Below, one piece after another: positions 7,193 through 16,319 of a DNA stretch of 49,971 nt. Both the position numbers and the translations under genes were made by a program. Under the pieces are notes generated by a model, which was not told the DNA's origin, did not search any database, and saw nothing but the letters and a program-made list of their open reading frames with translations. The first letter of the stretch is position 1. Each line of letters begins with the position of its first letter. Origin of the DNA: Arcobacter sp. F2176 (GTDB taxonomy: Bacteria > Campylobacterota > Campylobacteria > Campylobacterales > Arcobacteraceae); NCBI RefSeq assembly GCF_004116465.1, contig NZ_PDJV01000018.1, positions 1 through 49,971 on the forward strand. Direction: 5' to 3'.

Positions 7193-7766
7193 GTACTTTT
7201 TCGCAATTTTTATACTCAGGGCAGTATATTTCCACCAAATCCCAAAACTTTTTAGAGTGATTTTTATGTTTTATATGAGCCAATTCATGAATTACAACAT
7301 ATTCTATGACATTTGCTGGAAACTTTAGTAAGTTTAAATTTAAATTTATAGTGTTGTCATAAGAGCAAGAACCCCATCTTGACTTGTTGTTTCTATATTT
7401 AATATTTTTGGGGAAAAGTTGCATAATTTCTGCTTGATTATTTACTATTGGAGTTATGATTGAAGAGGCTTTACTTTTGTAAAAAGTAATTAAATCAAAA
7501 TCAGTAAAATCTTTTTTTTCAAAAGCTTCACCCAAATAATAAAATTTATCAGCAGAAATTTTTGTCGATTTTTTATTCAAATGCTTTAATATCCACATTT
7601 CTTTTCTCTTTATCAAATCTTTTGCTTCATCTACGGAGAAGTATTTATTAGCTGTAATTTGAATAGAATTATTCTCTATTATTCTTAAATAACAATGTCT
7701 TACATTTCTTTTATTTATTAATTTTGCATCTACTTCTTTTTCCTGCAATAAAACTTTAAATTTCAA
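7179..7766 (-). CDS. YgjP-like zinc metallopeptidase domain protein
   Basis: The protein has about 195 residues. It carries the zinc motif HELAHIKHKNH near residue 160, followed by the FWDLVEIYCPEY segment that is typical of the YgjP/DUF45 family related to SprT. RWGSCS, another family hallmark, lies some 40 residues earlier. The frame is open up to 7976, but that extension lies inside the divergent aminotransferase gene. I chose TTG at 7766 (MKFKVLLQEKEV) because it has an AAGGA ribosome binding site 6 nt upstream. The biological substrate is unknown. It converges on the DciA-like gene with a 14-bp overlap. Confidence 0.8.
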   Translation of the reverse strand: MKFKVLLQEKEVDAKLINKRNVRHCYLRIIENNSIQITANKYFSVDEAKDLIKRKEMWILKHLNKKSTKISADKFYYLGEAFEKKDFTDFDLITFYKSKASSIITPIVNNQAEIMQLFPKNIKYRNNKSRWGSCSYDNTINLNLNLLKFPANVIEYVVIHELAHIKHKNHSKKFWDLVEIYCPEYKNCEKVLKTF

Positions 7767-7845
7767 TATTATCCTTAAGTATTTTTTTGATAAAATCCGA
7801 CAACTATTATATTCAAATATAATAAAAAATACATTGAGGAAAATA

Positions 7846-9018
7846 ATGAAAATTGCAAAAAGAATGGAGAACCTATCTCCGTCGGTTACAATGGCTATTA
7901 CTGCTTTAGGAAGAGAGCTTAAAGCACAAGGTAAAGACATTCTAAGTTTTAGTGCTGGTGAACCAGATTTTGACACGCCTGATATAGTAAAACAAGCAGC
8001 AATAAAAGCGATTCAAAATGGTCATACTAAGTATACGGCTGTTGAGGGTATCACAGAAACTAAAAAAGCAATCATTAATAAACTAAAAAAAGACCATGGA
8101 TTAAATTATACTTTAGATGAAATAATAATCTCAAATGGAGCAAAACACTCTTTATTTAATCTTTTTCAAGTATTAATTGAAGAAGGTGATGAAGTTATTA
8201 TTCCTTCGCCTTATTGGGTAACTTATCCAGAACAAGTTAAATTTTCAGATGGAGTACCTGTTTTTATTGAGACAGATGATACTACAAGTTTTAAAGTAAC
8301 TGCTGATCAAATAAAAGAAGCTATTACTCCTAAAACAAAAGTGTTATTATTAAATACTCCTTCAAATCCAACAGGAGCTGTTTATACTAAAGAAGAATTA
8401 ACTGCTATTGGAAAAGTTTTAGAAGGTACTGATATTTTAGTTCTTTCTGATGAAATGTATGAAAAAATTATATATGATGGGAAAAAGTTTTGTACAGCAG
8501 CTGAAGTAAGTGAAGATATGTTCCAAAGAACAATTACTATCAATGGACTTAGTAAAGCAGTTGCTATGACTGGTTGGAGATTTGGATATCTTGCAACTCC
8601 ACAAAAAAACTTAGTAAAAGCTATGATAAAACTTCAAGGTCAAGTTACATCAAATGTAAACTCAATCACTCAATATGCTGCAATCCCTGCACTTGAAGGT
8701 GAAGCTGATGATACAATCGAAATCATGAGAAAAGAGTTTGAAAAAAGAAGAGATATAGCTGTTGAAAGATTTAATGCTATTAAAGGGATCACTTGTCTTA
8801 AACCAGATGGTGCTTTTTATCTGTTTATAAATATCAAAGAACTTACATTTGATTCTATGAAGTTTTGTTCAGATTTATTAGCAGAAAAAGGTGTAGCAGT
8901 GGTGCCAGGTCTTGCATTTGGTACAGAAGGATATTTTAGATTTTCTTTTGCTACAGATTTAGATTCTATTTTAAAAGGTATCACAAGAATAGAAGAGTTC
9001 GTAAACGAGAACTACTAA
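7846..9018 (+). CDS. aspC: Aspartate aminotransferase, class I PLP enzyme
   Basis: This 390-residue enzyme transfers the amino group between aspartate and 2-oxoglutarate. Visible features are SAGEPDFDTP (36-45), NPTG (174-177), Asp202 and Tyr205 in SDEMYE, the PLP lysine Lys237 in SKAVAMTGWR with Arg245, and a C-terminal FRFSFA substrate-arginine segment. The pattern fits the AspB/Igamma subgroup, some members of which also act on prephenate. I start at ATG 7846, 6 nt after GAGGA; the open frame reaches a TTG at 7834, but that is part of the ribosome binding site region. TATAAT at 7818-7823 is a possible -10 box. The efflux gene follows after 4 bp. Confidence 0.92.
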   Translation: MKIAKRMENLSPSVTMAITALGRELKAQGKDILSFSAGEPDFDTPDIVKQAAIKAIQNGHTKYTAVEGITETKKAIINKLKKDHGLNYTLDEIIISNGAKHSLFNLFQVLIEEGDEVIIPSPYWVTYPEQVKFSDGVPVFIETDDTTSFKVTADQIKEAITPKTKVLLLNTPSNPTGAVYTKEELTAIGKVLEGTDILVLSDEMYEKIIYDGKKFCTAAEVSEDMFQRTITINGLSKAVAMTGWRFGYLATPQKNLVKAMIKLQGQVTSNVNSITQYAAIPALEGEADDTIEIMRKEFEKRRDIAVERFNAIKGITCLKPDGAFYLFINIKELTFDSMKFCSDLLAEKGVAVVPGLAFGTEGYFRFSFATDLDSILKGITRIEEFVNENY

Positions 9019-9022
9019 TATT

Positions 9023-9919
9023 ATGTCTCCACAAAGGAAAGCAACCGTTATATCATCTAGCGTTGCAGCAATTCTTACACTAATAAAATTAGCTGTAGGA
9101 ATTGCAAGTGGATCTGTGGCAGTTTTAGCTTCTGCTGTTGATTCAATCTTAGATATGTTTGTATCTGTTTTTAACTACTTTGCTATTTCAAATGCAGAAA
9201 AACCAGCTGATAAATATTTCAATTATGGAAGAGGTAAAATTGAAGCCCTAGCTTCCGTTATTGAAGGTACAATTATCACTCTATCTGGATTTTTTTTATT
9301 ATATCAAGCCATTGAAAAAACTATAACAGGAGAAGTTTCAAAGTACTTAGAAGAGTCTTTAACTGTGATGATAATTTCTTTAATTATTACTACATCTTTA
9401 GTTATTTATCTTAATTATATAGCTAAAAAAACAAATAACATGGTTATAAAAGCTGATTCTTTGCACTATAAAACAGATGTATATACAAATGTTGCAGTAT
9501 TGTTATCTTTAGTTTTAGTTAAATTTACTGGATATGAAATAATTGATATATTTATTGGTGCTTCAATTTCATTATATATCATATATTCGGCCTACGAACT
9601 AATCCAAAATGGAGTATTAGTATTATTAGATAAAGCTGTTTCTCAAAAAATAGTAAAAAGAATTGAAAATATTTTTATTGCAGAAGAGAGGGTAAATAAT
9701 CATCATCTACTTAAAACAAGAGAAGTTGGAAACAAAATATTTGTTGAAGTTCATTTAGTATTTGATTGTCTTATTACTTTAATGGAAGCACATAAAATTT
9801 CAGATAAAATAGAAAATAAAATTAGAAAAATTGATAAAAAGAAAAAATGGGTTATCAACATACACATGGATCCATATGATGATTTTGATTCAAATGACGA
9901 AGGGAATGAGTTACATTAA
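9023..9919 (+). CDS. Cation diffusion facilitator (FieF-like metal efflux)
   Basis: This 298-residue inner-membrane protein exports divalent metal ions, probably Zn2+ or Fe2+, in exchange for protons. It has about six membrane helices. The transport site is complete as DD-HD: Asp40 and Asp44 in DSILD, His148 and Asp152 in HYKTD, which is the FieF spacing. A cytosolic domain (about 205-290) with a histidine-rich turn (NNHHLL) corresponds to the dimeric metal-sensing domain. The gene starts 4 bp after aspC and is followed after 14 bp by the cyclase gene, so the three probably share a transcript. Confidence 0.9.
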   Translation: MSPQRKATVISSSVAAILTLIKLAVGIASGSVAVLASAVDSILDMFVSVFNYFAISNAEKPADKYFNYGRGKIEALASVIEGTIITLSGFFLLYQAIEKTITGEVSKYLEESLTVMIISLIITTSLVIYLNYIAKKTNNMVIKADSLHYKTDVYTNVAVLLSLVLVKFTGYEIIDIFIGASISLYIIYSAYELIQNGVLVLLDKAVSQKIVKRIENIFIAEERVNNHHLLKTREVGNKIFVEVHLVFDCLITLMEAHKISDKIENKIRKIDKKKKWVINIHMDPYDDFDSNDEGNELH

Positions 9920-9933
9920 TGTAAACAAATACA

Positions 9934-12108
9934 ATGAAAAATAAAATTATAAAAAAAGTATTATTATACTCTTCTATTTCAATACTTCTTTCTTTATTTC
10001 TTTCATTTACTTATATATTTTTCCCACAACTACCCCAAACCTTTGATAATAGTATAAGAGATAGCCTTTTTAAAATAAGAGGAGAAATCCCAAATAGTGA
10101 AAATGTTTTTATTGTTGATATTGACGAAAAATCTATCCAAGCTTTAGGTCAATGGCCTTGGTCTAGAAATAAAATAGCTAAAATCTTAGAAAACCTTACA
10201 AACGCAGGGATTGGACTCATCGCATTTGATGTTGTTTTTGCAGAAAAGGATAGAAGTTCTCCAAAAGAAATATTAGAGAAATATAATATAAAAAGGGACG
10301 ATGTACCAGATTATGATAAAATTTTTGCAAAAACTGTAGCAACTACACCTACGATATTGGGCTATCAATTTAATCTAGAAAAAAATAATAATCATACAAA
10401 TAAAAAAGCTCCTTCTATCCCTGCAATTTTTATAGAAAAGAATAAGAACCCAGAACAAAATTATCTTATAAAAGCCACTGGAACTATTTTAAATATTCCA
10501 ATGGTTCAAGATAATGCATACTCAAGTGGATTTTTTAATAATGTTCCAGATGAATCAGGAATTATAAGAAGTGTACCCTTAATCATCTCATATAATGATA
10601 TTATTTACCCTTCACTTGCTTTAGAAGTATTAAGAGTCATTACTGATACAAAAAGAGTTATCATAAATTATGACGAAGATGGTGTTGAAAATGTAAAATT
10701 AAATGACATAACAATTCCAACAGATAGACATGGAAGAATAATTGTAAATTTTAGAGGAAAAGAAGGAAATTTTAAATATATCTCTGCATTAGATATATAT
10801 AATGAGAATTTTGATAAAAAATATATAGAAGGTAAAATAGCACTTGTAGGAACTTCTGCTGCAGGATTACTTGACCTTCGAGCCACTCCTTTTGAGTCTG
10901 TTTATCCAGGTGTTGAAGTTCATGCAAATGTTATTGATAATATTTTGACAGGTGATTTTATTTATAAAGCGTCTTGGATAGATGGAGCAAACTTAGTGAT
11001 AATTTTTATATTATCTTTAATTCTTATATTAGCTATAACTTTTACACCTTTTTGGTATAATCCTTTTATCACAATAGCATTTTTAGCAGCTACTTTTTAT
11101 ACTTCTTATTATGCCTTATTTACGAAAGGCTTGGTATTTAATATATTCTTTCCTTTGATTACTATTATTTCAGCAGCTATTATTTCTACACTTCTTGATT
11201 ATCTTTTTGAAATAAGACAAGAAGAAGCTATAAAGAAAAAATTTGCTTCAAAAGTATCAAAAGATGTAATGGATAATTTACTTAAAAATATGGATAATAA
11301 AGGTTTTCAAGCTATGGAAAAAGAAGTTACTGTCTTTTTTAGTGATGTTAGAAGTTTCACTCAAATATCTGAAAAAATGGGAGATGCCAAAAACTTAATT
11401 AAATATTTAAATCAATATATGGAACCTATGAGTAATATAATTACAAAATACCAAGGAACTATTGATAAATATATTGGTGATGCTATCATGGCGTATTGGA
11501 ATGCCCCTGGAAATGTGGAAAATCACCCAGATAAAGCTGTTCTTGCTGCACTTGAACAAATAGCTCACCTAGAACCTTTAAATAAAGAGTACGACAAAGA
11601 TAACAAACCCCATATCGATATAGGAATTGGTCTAAATACAGGTATGGCAATTGTAGGAGAGATGGGAAGTAGTGGAAGAAGTGATTATACTGTTATTGGA
11701 GATGCCATAAACCTTGGTGCAAGATTAGAATCCCTATGTAAATTTTATAACTCAAAACTAAATATCTCAAACTTTACAAAAGATGCTTTAAAAGAAGACT
11801 ATATCTTTAGGTTTTTAGATTTAGTAACAGTAAAAGGTAAAATAGAACCCGTAGAAATTTGGCAAGTATATGGAAAAGGTCAAGCACAAGGGGCACAAAA
11901 AGAAGAGTTAGAAAAACACCATGAAGCAATTGAATTATATAAAAACTCACAATTTAAAGAGGCTTTAGTTATTTTTGAAGAGTTAGAAAATAGCCAAACA
12001 AAAACTAATAATAATGTTTATAAAATCTATATAGAAAGATGTAATGAGTTTATAAAACACCCACCAGAAAACTTTATTGGAGTTTACGAGCACACTACTA
12101 AAGGCTAA
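9934..12108 (+). CDS. CHASE2-domain class III adenylate/guanylate cyclase
   Basis: This 724-residue membrane signalling protein has an N-terminal helix (10-30), a periplasmic CHASE2 sensor (about 40-340) beginning SIRDSLFKIRGE, three adjacent membrane helices (about 350-420) and a catalytic cyclase domain (about 450-625). Metal-binding aspartates appear in FFSDVRSFT and DKYIGDAIMAYW; the lysine before YIGD and the aspartate in VIGDAINLGARLE favour ATP as substrate. The C-terminus (about 650-720) looks like helical TPR repeats. The ligand is unknown. It is the third gene of the aspC-efflux-cyclase operon, and a cAMP role is inferred only. Confidence 0.88.
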   Translation: MKNKIIKKVLLYSSISILLSLFLSFTYIFFPQLPQTFDNSIRDSLFKIRGEIPNSENVFIVDIDEKSIQALGQWPWSRNKIAKILENLTNAGIGLIAFDVVFAEKDRSSPKEILEKYNIKRDDVPDYDKIFAKTVATTPTILGYQFNLEKNNNHTNKKAPSIPAIFIEKNKNPEQNYLIKATGTILNIPMVQDNAYSSGFFNNVPDESGIIRSVPLIISYNDIIYPSLALEVLRVITDTKRVIINYDEDGVENVKLNDITIPTDRHGRIIVNFRGKEGNFKYISALDIYNENFDKKYIEGKIALVGTSAAGLLDLRATPFESVYPGVEVHANVIDNILTGDFIYKASWIDGANLVIIFILSLILILAITFTPFWYNPFITIAFLAATFYTSYYALFTKGLVFNIFFPLITIISAAIISTLLDYLFEIRQEEAIKKKFASKVSKDVMDNLLKNMDNKGFQAMEKEVTVFFSDVRSFTQISEKMGDAKNLIKYLNQYMEPMSNIITKYQGTIDKYIGDAIMAYWNAPGNVENHPDKAVLAALEQIAHLEPLNKEYDKDNKPHIDIGIGLNTGMAIVGEMGSSGRSDYTVIGDAINLGARLESLCKFYNSKLNISNFTKDALKEDYIFRFLDLVTVKGKIEPVEIWQVYGKGQAQGAQKEELEKHHEAIELYKNSQFKEALVIFEELENSQTKTNNNVYKIYIERCNEFIKHPPENFIGVYEHTTKG

Positions 12109-12157
12109 ATTTTCAATTTCTTTTCAATTTGGTTATACTAAATAAAAAGGATAAGAA

Positions 12158-12310
12158 ATGCAAACAGCTATAATTTTAATCTATATTGTTATGTTTATAA
12201 TAGCCTTTTTCTTAAGTCTTTCTAGTGTGAGATATTTTATTACTATGTGGAAGTATAAAAATAGAAAGAAAGATGGAAGTGAAGATAAGGATTTTAAAAA
12301 GTTTGATTAA
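12158..12310 (+). CDS. Small single-span membrane protein, unknown function
   Basis: This 50-residue frame has one membrane helix (AIILIYIVMFIIAFFLSL, residues 4-21) followed by a basic, charged tail (KYKNRKKDGSEDKDFKK). The ATG at 12158 has AAAAGGA 8 nt upstream. It follows the cyclase gene by 49 bp on the same strand and converges on the CBS gene. The composition is that of a real inner-membrane peptide, with the positive-inside tail in the cytosol. No family is recognised. Confidence 0.6.
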   Translation: MQTAIILIYIVMFIIAFFLSLSSVRYFITMWKYKNRKKDGSEDKDFKKFD

Positions 12311-12316
12311 ACTTTT

Positions 12317-12940
12317 TTATGACCATAATTGCAATTTTGGCAAGTGAGAAACTGCTTTTAAAATATCTGTTTTAGAGATAATTCCAATTAAAATATCATC
12401 ATCAACGACAGGAATAGCATCAAGTTTATAGTCAATCATAACTTTAGCCACTCTTCTTATATCAGAAATTGGATCTGTTGTTATAACTTCAGGTAAAAAT
12501 ATATCCTCTAATGTTCTATTTAATATTGCAGTTGAATTATCCATATCAGCCATCAAAAGGTTTAGTATTATTTTTTTACTTATCAAGCCTATTATTTTTC
12601 TCTCAGTTGAGATTACGGGTATTTGCATTACTCCATACTCTTTTAAAAGGTTATATGATTCTTCTATACTTGCTTTTGTATCAATAGTAAATACATCTTT
12701 TGTCATAATATCTTTTACTTGGTAAATAGGTTCAGATGTATCCATATTTGCTATTTTTTTATAGGAATTTATTACTTCATCATTATTTCTAGGATTCTTT
12801 TTTTTATGTGAAAAATGTTCAACAAGTTCATCATCTGGACTAAATTTTGCCCCAGTTGATTTATCAATTGGTTTAACTTTATATAAATCATCAGCTGTTG
12901 TCTGAACACCTATTATTCCATTTTCATATATTGTAAACAT
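12317..12940 (-). CDS. Tandem CBS-domain protein
   Basis: This 207-residue soluble protein contains two CBS domains that together form a Bateman module, about 75-130 (VKDIMTKDVFTIDTKASIEE..) and about 146-200 (EVITTDPISDIRRVAKVM..IPVVDDDILIGIISKTDIL). Such modules bind adenine nucleotides and regulate a partner. The N-terminal 70 residues contain no domain I can name and are rich in charged residues. There is no transporter or enzyme fused, so it probably acts in trans. The gene has AAAAGGAAA before its start and converges on the small membrane protein gene with 6 bp between the stops. Confidence 0.85.
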   Translation of the reverse strand: MFTIYENGIIGVQTTADDLYKVKPIDKSTGAKFSPDDELVEHFSHKKKNPRNNDEVINSYKKIANMDTSEPIYQVKDIMTKDVFTIDTKASIEESYNLLKEYGVMQIPVISTERKIIGLISKKIILNLLMADMDNSTAILNRTLEDIFLPEVITTDPISDIRRVAKVMIDYKLDAIPVVDDDILIGIISKTDILKAVSHLPKLQLWS

Positions 12941-13086
12941 TGTATTTCCTTTTAAAAGTTATTAATTGTAACATCATTTAGAGATTAAATACAAATTATT
13001 TAATATAAAAAAATCTGATTAAGTTCATTGTACCTTTTTCATATTTCATTTTTATCTTTTAAGCTTTCTTTATGGAACAAAAAAAT

Positions 13087-13640
13087 ATCCTCTTGAAGAC
13101 TTAGCAGTCTTCGCTTCTCTTACTTTTGTATTGACGAAAAGTAAGCAAAAACAACTACGGCTTCGAAGCCAAAGGTTCCCTCACTTATTATTTTTATCTT
13201 TTCTGATTGGTAAAACTCGTTTATTAAAACTTGCATTTAGCAACTTTTAAACACTCAGGCAGTTACCAATCTTATTTAGAAAAGAGAAAAATAAACGCTC
13301 GGCTTCTGTAGATGTAGCAATATTCTTTGATGTCGTAGCATTACTTTATGAATTCACAGTTAAGATTCTAATGGATTTCTTTCTGCCTTTGATGAAGCTA
13401 AGATTTTAGGCTTTATTTTCGGTGAAAAGTGAGAATATGTCTGAGCGTGAAGAAAGAGTGCTAAACGCACTCTTTTAGTGAGTCTTCGAACGCAGAGAAG
13501 AAAGACTAAAAGCTTAGGTAGCTTTGCCTTCATCAATTTGGCAGTCTTTTTTGCTTACTTTTTTGAGACCATGCGGGAACGCAGTGACTAAATCCCGAAG
13601 GGTAAAAAGTAAGAGAAACGAAGACCGTCAGGTATTCATG
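13087..13640. repeat. Dispersed non-coding repeat element with inverted ends (copy A)
   Basis: This roughly 550-bp element carries no believable ORF. Its left end has CTCTT-GAAGACT-TAGC-AGTCTTC-GCTTCTCTTACTTTT. Its right end is an inverted, diverged version (..AAAAAGTAAGAGAAACGAAGACC-GTCA-GGTATTC). Further nested palindromes include GGCTTCGAAGCC (13160-13171) and an arm pair around GAGTGCTAAACGCACTC near 13457. The same modules recur at 48501-48890 and 48927-49530 with substitutions that keep the hairpins. The right end stops 5 bp before the PIN-like gene stop codon. It could be a MITE-like, REP-like or structured-RNA element. From 12941 to 13086 I see only AT-rich spacer. Confidence 0.75.
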
Positions 13641-13645
13641 ATAAT

Positions 13646-14167
13646 TTACTTAAATAAAGAACCTTCATCTATTATCTTTCTAAATTTCTCTTTTGTCCAA
13701 ATTAAATTATAATATACATGTTCACTATATTGAATTGCTTTATTATAAGATTTTTCATCTTTTGGGATAAATAAAGCTCTTACTTTATTTATACAGGCAT
13801 CTTTAAATATTTTATTATCCCTTGTCATAAAAATTGCATTATTTACCTTTGATAACAAAGCAATAAATCTATCATTTCTATGTTTTTCTGATGTATTATT
13901 TATAAAGTCATCATATTCATTTGAATAAAAAGAACCTTGCCCAAAACCTAATGCATTTGGGTTATCAGCAAAACCAAAAAAACCAATTCTTTTAAATTCT
14001 ATTTCTGATAATTTATTTATAAGTTTTTCTTTTTTAGAATTTAAAATTTCATTCTTAACATAAGTTGGAACCCAAATTTCAATATCTAGTTTTTCAAAAA
14101 AACTTTTTGTCAAACCTAATTCACAACAATAATCTATTATATTTGAATCAATAACTAATCTATTCAT
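13646..14167 (-). CDS. PIN-like domain protein (possible orphan RNase/toxin)
   Basis: This 173-residue soluble protein begins MNRLVIDSNIIDYC, the hydrophobic strand plus Asp that opens a PIN domain. It continues with a helix-rich middle, a second acidic region (RNDRFIALLSKVNNAIFMTRDNKIFKDAC) resembling the later PIN aspartates, and a basic C-terminus. PIN proteins are usually metal-dependent RNases. No antitoxin-size gene overlaps it, which is unusual for a VapC toxin. It stands directly beside repeat copy A. A GTTATAA box lies about 30 nt upstream of its start, as for the first integron cassette gene, but I see no convincing attC. Confidence 0.6.
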   Translation of the reverse strand: MNRLVIDSNIIDYCCELGLTKSFFEKLDIEIWVPTYVKNEILNSKKEKLINKLSEIEFKRIGFFGFADNPNALGFGQGSFYSNEYDDFINNTSEKHRNDRFIALLSKVNNAIFMTRDNKIFKDACINKVRALFIPKDEKSYNKAIQYSEHVYYNLIWTKEKFRKIIDEGSLFK

Positions 14168-14315
14168 TAATATTATTTCCTATCTTTATATAATTATAAC
14201 CAATAAGTTTTAATGTAACTAATATCTTTATAAATATTAAAAGCAGGATATAACAGATATTTAGATACTATACCTACCCAAATTAATAAATAATATATAG
14301 GATTTTAAAACTCAT

Positions 14316-16274
14316 ATGGCACTAATAGACTTACAAAACATCTCAAAACAATACGACATCAAAGTAATACTTAAAAATGTGAACTTTACACTAAACCAAG
14401 GGCAAAGAATCGCTGTCATTGGACAAAATGGTCAAGGAAAATCAACCCTTCTTAAAATCATCACTGGTGAAGTGGAAGTTGATAGTGGGGAAATGGCTAT
14501 TGATAAATCTCTTAAAATAGAGATGCTAGCCCAACAACCAAAATTCAAAGACAACTTGATGGTAAGAGATGCTATTGAAGAGCAACTTGTTGAAGTAAAA
14601 AGTGCTAAAGATGAATATGAAGAGATATCTAATAAACTAATGACTGATTATGAAAATAATGCCCTCCTTCATAGACAAAGTGAACTAGCTACATTTTTAG
14701 AGTTTCACAATGCTTGGGACTTGGATAATCTGATTGAACGAGTATTGATAGAGTTCCACCTAAAAGAGTTTGAACACAAAGATGTAAATCTCTTAAGTGG
14801 AGGAGAACAAAGACGAGTTAGTCTTGCTGGATTGTTACTTAGAAAACCAGATGTTTTACTTCTAGATGAGCCTACCAATCACCTTGATGTTTATATGGTA
14901 GAGTTCCTTGAAGAACTACTTATTAAAAACAACTTTACACTTATCTTTATCTCACATGATAGATACTTTATAGATAATATTGCAACTGAGATTATAGAAG
15001 TAGAAAATGGTGAAATCAAAAAATACAAAGGTGGATATACTGCTTACTTAGAACAAAAGCAACAAATGCTAGAAATCATGGAAAAAGAACACCACAATCT
15101 AATAAGAATGGTAAAAAGAGAAGCTTACTGGATGCAACATGGAGTTACAGCTAGAAGAAAAAGAAATGAAAGAAGAAAATCAGAATATTTTGACCTAAAA
15201 AAACAAGCTAGATCAAACCCCTCACTTATAAAAAAGATGAGTGTAGAACTTCAAAGGGAACAAAAAGCATTTAATAGCGAAGATGTAAAAATTCAAAATA
15301 AAAGAAAGATGCTTTTTGAACTAGATGACATATCAAAAACACTTGGAAATAAACTTCTCATCAAAGACTTTACAGCAAGAATCCTACAAAAAGATACTAT
15401 AGCAATAGTAGGACCAAATGGTACTGGAAAATCAACTATGCTAAGAATCTTTATGGGCAAACTTCAAATCGATAGTGGTAGCTTTAAAAAAGGCGATTTT
15501 AAAATCGGATATTTTGACCAACATAGAGAAATGCTAGATGATAACAGAAATCTTTTAGAAACCTTTTGTCCAAATGGTGGAGATAGAGTTGTACTTCCAG
15601 ATGGAAGAAACTTACATGTATTTGGATATTTAAAAAACTTTTTATTTCCTAGAGAATATTTAGATAAAAAAATTGGCGTACTAAGTGGTGGTGAAAAAAA
15701 TAGAGTTGCCCTTGCCCTACTTTTTACTAAAGATATTGATTGTATGGTTTTAGATGAACCTACAAATGACCTTGATATTCCGACAATTAATATCCTTGAA
15801 GAGTATTTGCAAAATTTCCAAGGTGCACTTATATTTGTATCACATGATAGGTATTTTGTAGATAAGATTGCAAAAAAACTTTATGTTTTCAAAGGTAAAG
15901 ATGGTGAGATTTTTGAATCATTCCAACCATATACTGAATATCTTGAGATAGAAAAAGAGATAAAAGAATTAGAAGCTTATGAAAAAGAGTTAGCAAAAGA
16001 AGAGACTACAAAAGCAAAACAAACAACTAACACTAAAAAGCAAACAAAACTAAGCTACAAAGACCAAAGGGATTATGATAATCTCCCAAAAGAGATAGAA
16101 GACTTAGAATCAAAAATAGAAGAGATAAATGAGTGTTTATCAAATCCTTCTTGTTATGAACAAAAAGGAATAGTAGCCGTTTCGCAAGAATTAGAAGAGA
16201 CAAAGTCAATCTATGAAAAAAAAGTTGAGCGATATTTAGAACTTGAAGAACTAATAGAAAGTTTTAACGCATAG
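14316..16274 (+). CDS. uup: ABC-F family ATPase Uup
   Basis: This 652-residue cytosolic protein has two ABC ATPase domains and no membrane part, so it is an ABC-F factor acting on ribosomes or nucleic acid. Domain 1 has Walker A GQNGQGKSTL (about 36-45), LSGGEQRR and LLLDEPTNHLD. Domain 2 has GPNGTGKSTM, LSGGEKNR and VLDEPTNDLD. An arm rich in basic residues joins them (about 260-330). The C-terminal coiled coil begins with TKLSYKDQRDYDNLPKEIE, the mark of Uup rather than EttA or YheS. No close ribosome binding site is seen before the ATG. yqeY follows after 45 bp. Confidence 0.88.
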   Translation: MALIDLQNISKQYDIKVILKNVNFTLNQGQRIAVIGQNGQGKSTLLKIITGEVEVDSGEMAIDKSLKIEMLAQQPKFKDNLMVRDAIEEQLVEVKSAKDEYEEISNKLMTDYENNALLHRQSELATFLEFHNAWDLDNLIERVLIEFHLKEFEHKDVNLLSGGEQRRVSLAGLLLRKPDVLLLDEPTNHLDVYMVEFLEELLIKNNFTLIFISHDRYFIDNIATEIIEVENGEIKKYKGGYTAYLEQKQQMLEIMEKEHHNLIRMVKREAYWMQHGVTARRKRNERRKSEYFDLKKQARSNPSLIKKMSVELQREQKAFNSEDVKIQNKRKMLFELDDISKTLGNKLLIKDFTARILQKDTIAIVGPNGTGKSTMLRIFMGKLQIDSGSFKKGDFKIGYFDQHREMLDDNRNLLETFCPNGGDRVVLPDGRNLHVFGYLKNFLFPREYLDKKIGVLSGGEKNRVALALLFTKDIDCMVLDEPTNDLDIPTINILEEYLQNFQGALIFVSHDRYFVDKIAKKLYVFKGKDGEIFESFQPYTEYLEIEKEIKELEAYEKELAKEETTKAKQTTNTKKQTKLSYKDQRDYDNLPKEIEDLESKIEEINECLSNPSCYEQKGIVAVSQELEETKSIYEKKVERYLELEELIESFNA

Positions 16275-16319
16275 TTTGCTACAATAAATAAATTTATAAA
16301 TTATAAAAGGATTACTAAT

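Noticed and set aside
7767-7976. Longer N-terminus of the metallopeptidase gene
   Set aside because: The extension overlaps the divergent aminotransferase gene on the other strand, and a TTG start with a ribosome binding site is present at 7766.
12941-14167. Copy A and the PIN-like gene as a CRISPR array or a toxin-antitoxin pair
   Set aside because: The repeats are palindromic modules with no regular spacers, and no small antitoxin frame overlaps the PIN-like gene.
14168-14315. Possible attC upstream of the PIN-like gene, with TTATAAC and ATATAAC boxes
   Set aside because: Both boxes have the same orientation and only a 7-bp AT-only stem is found between them, which is not enough.
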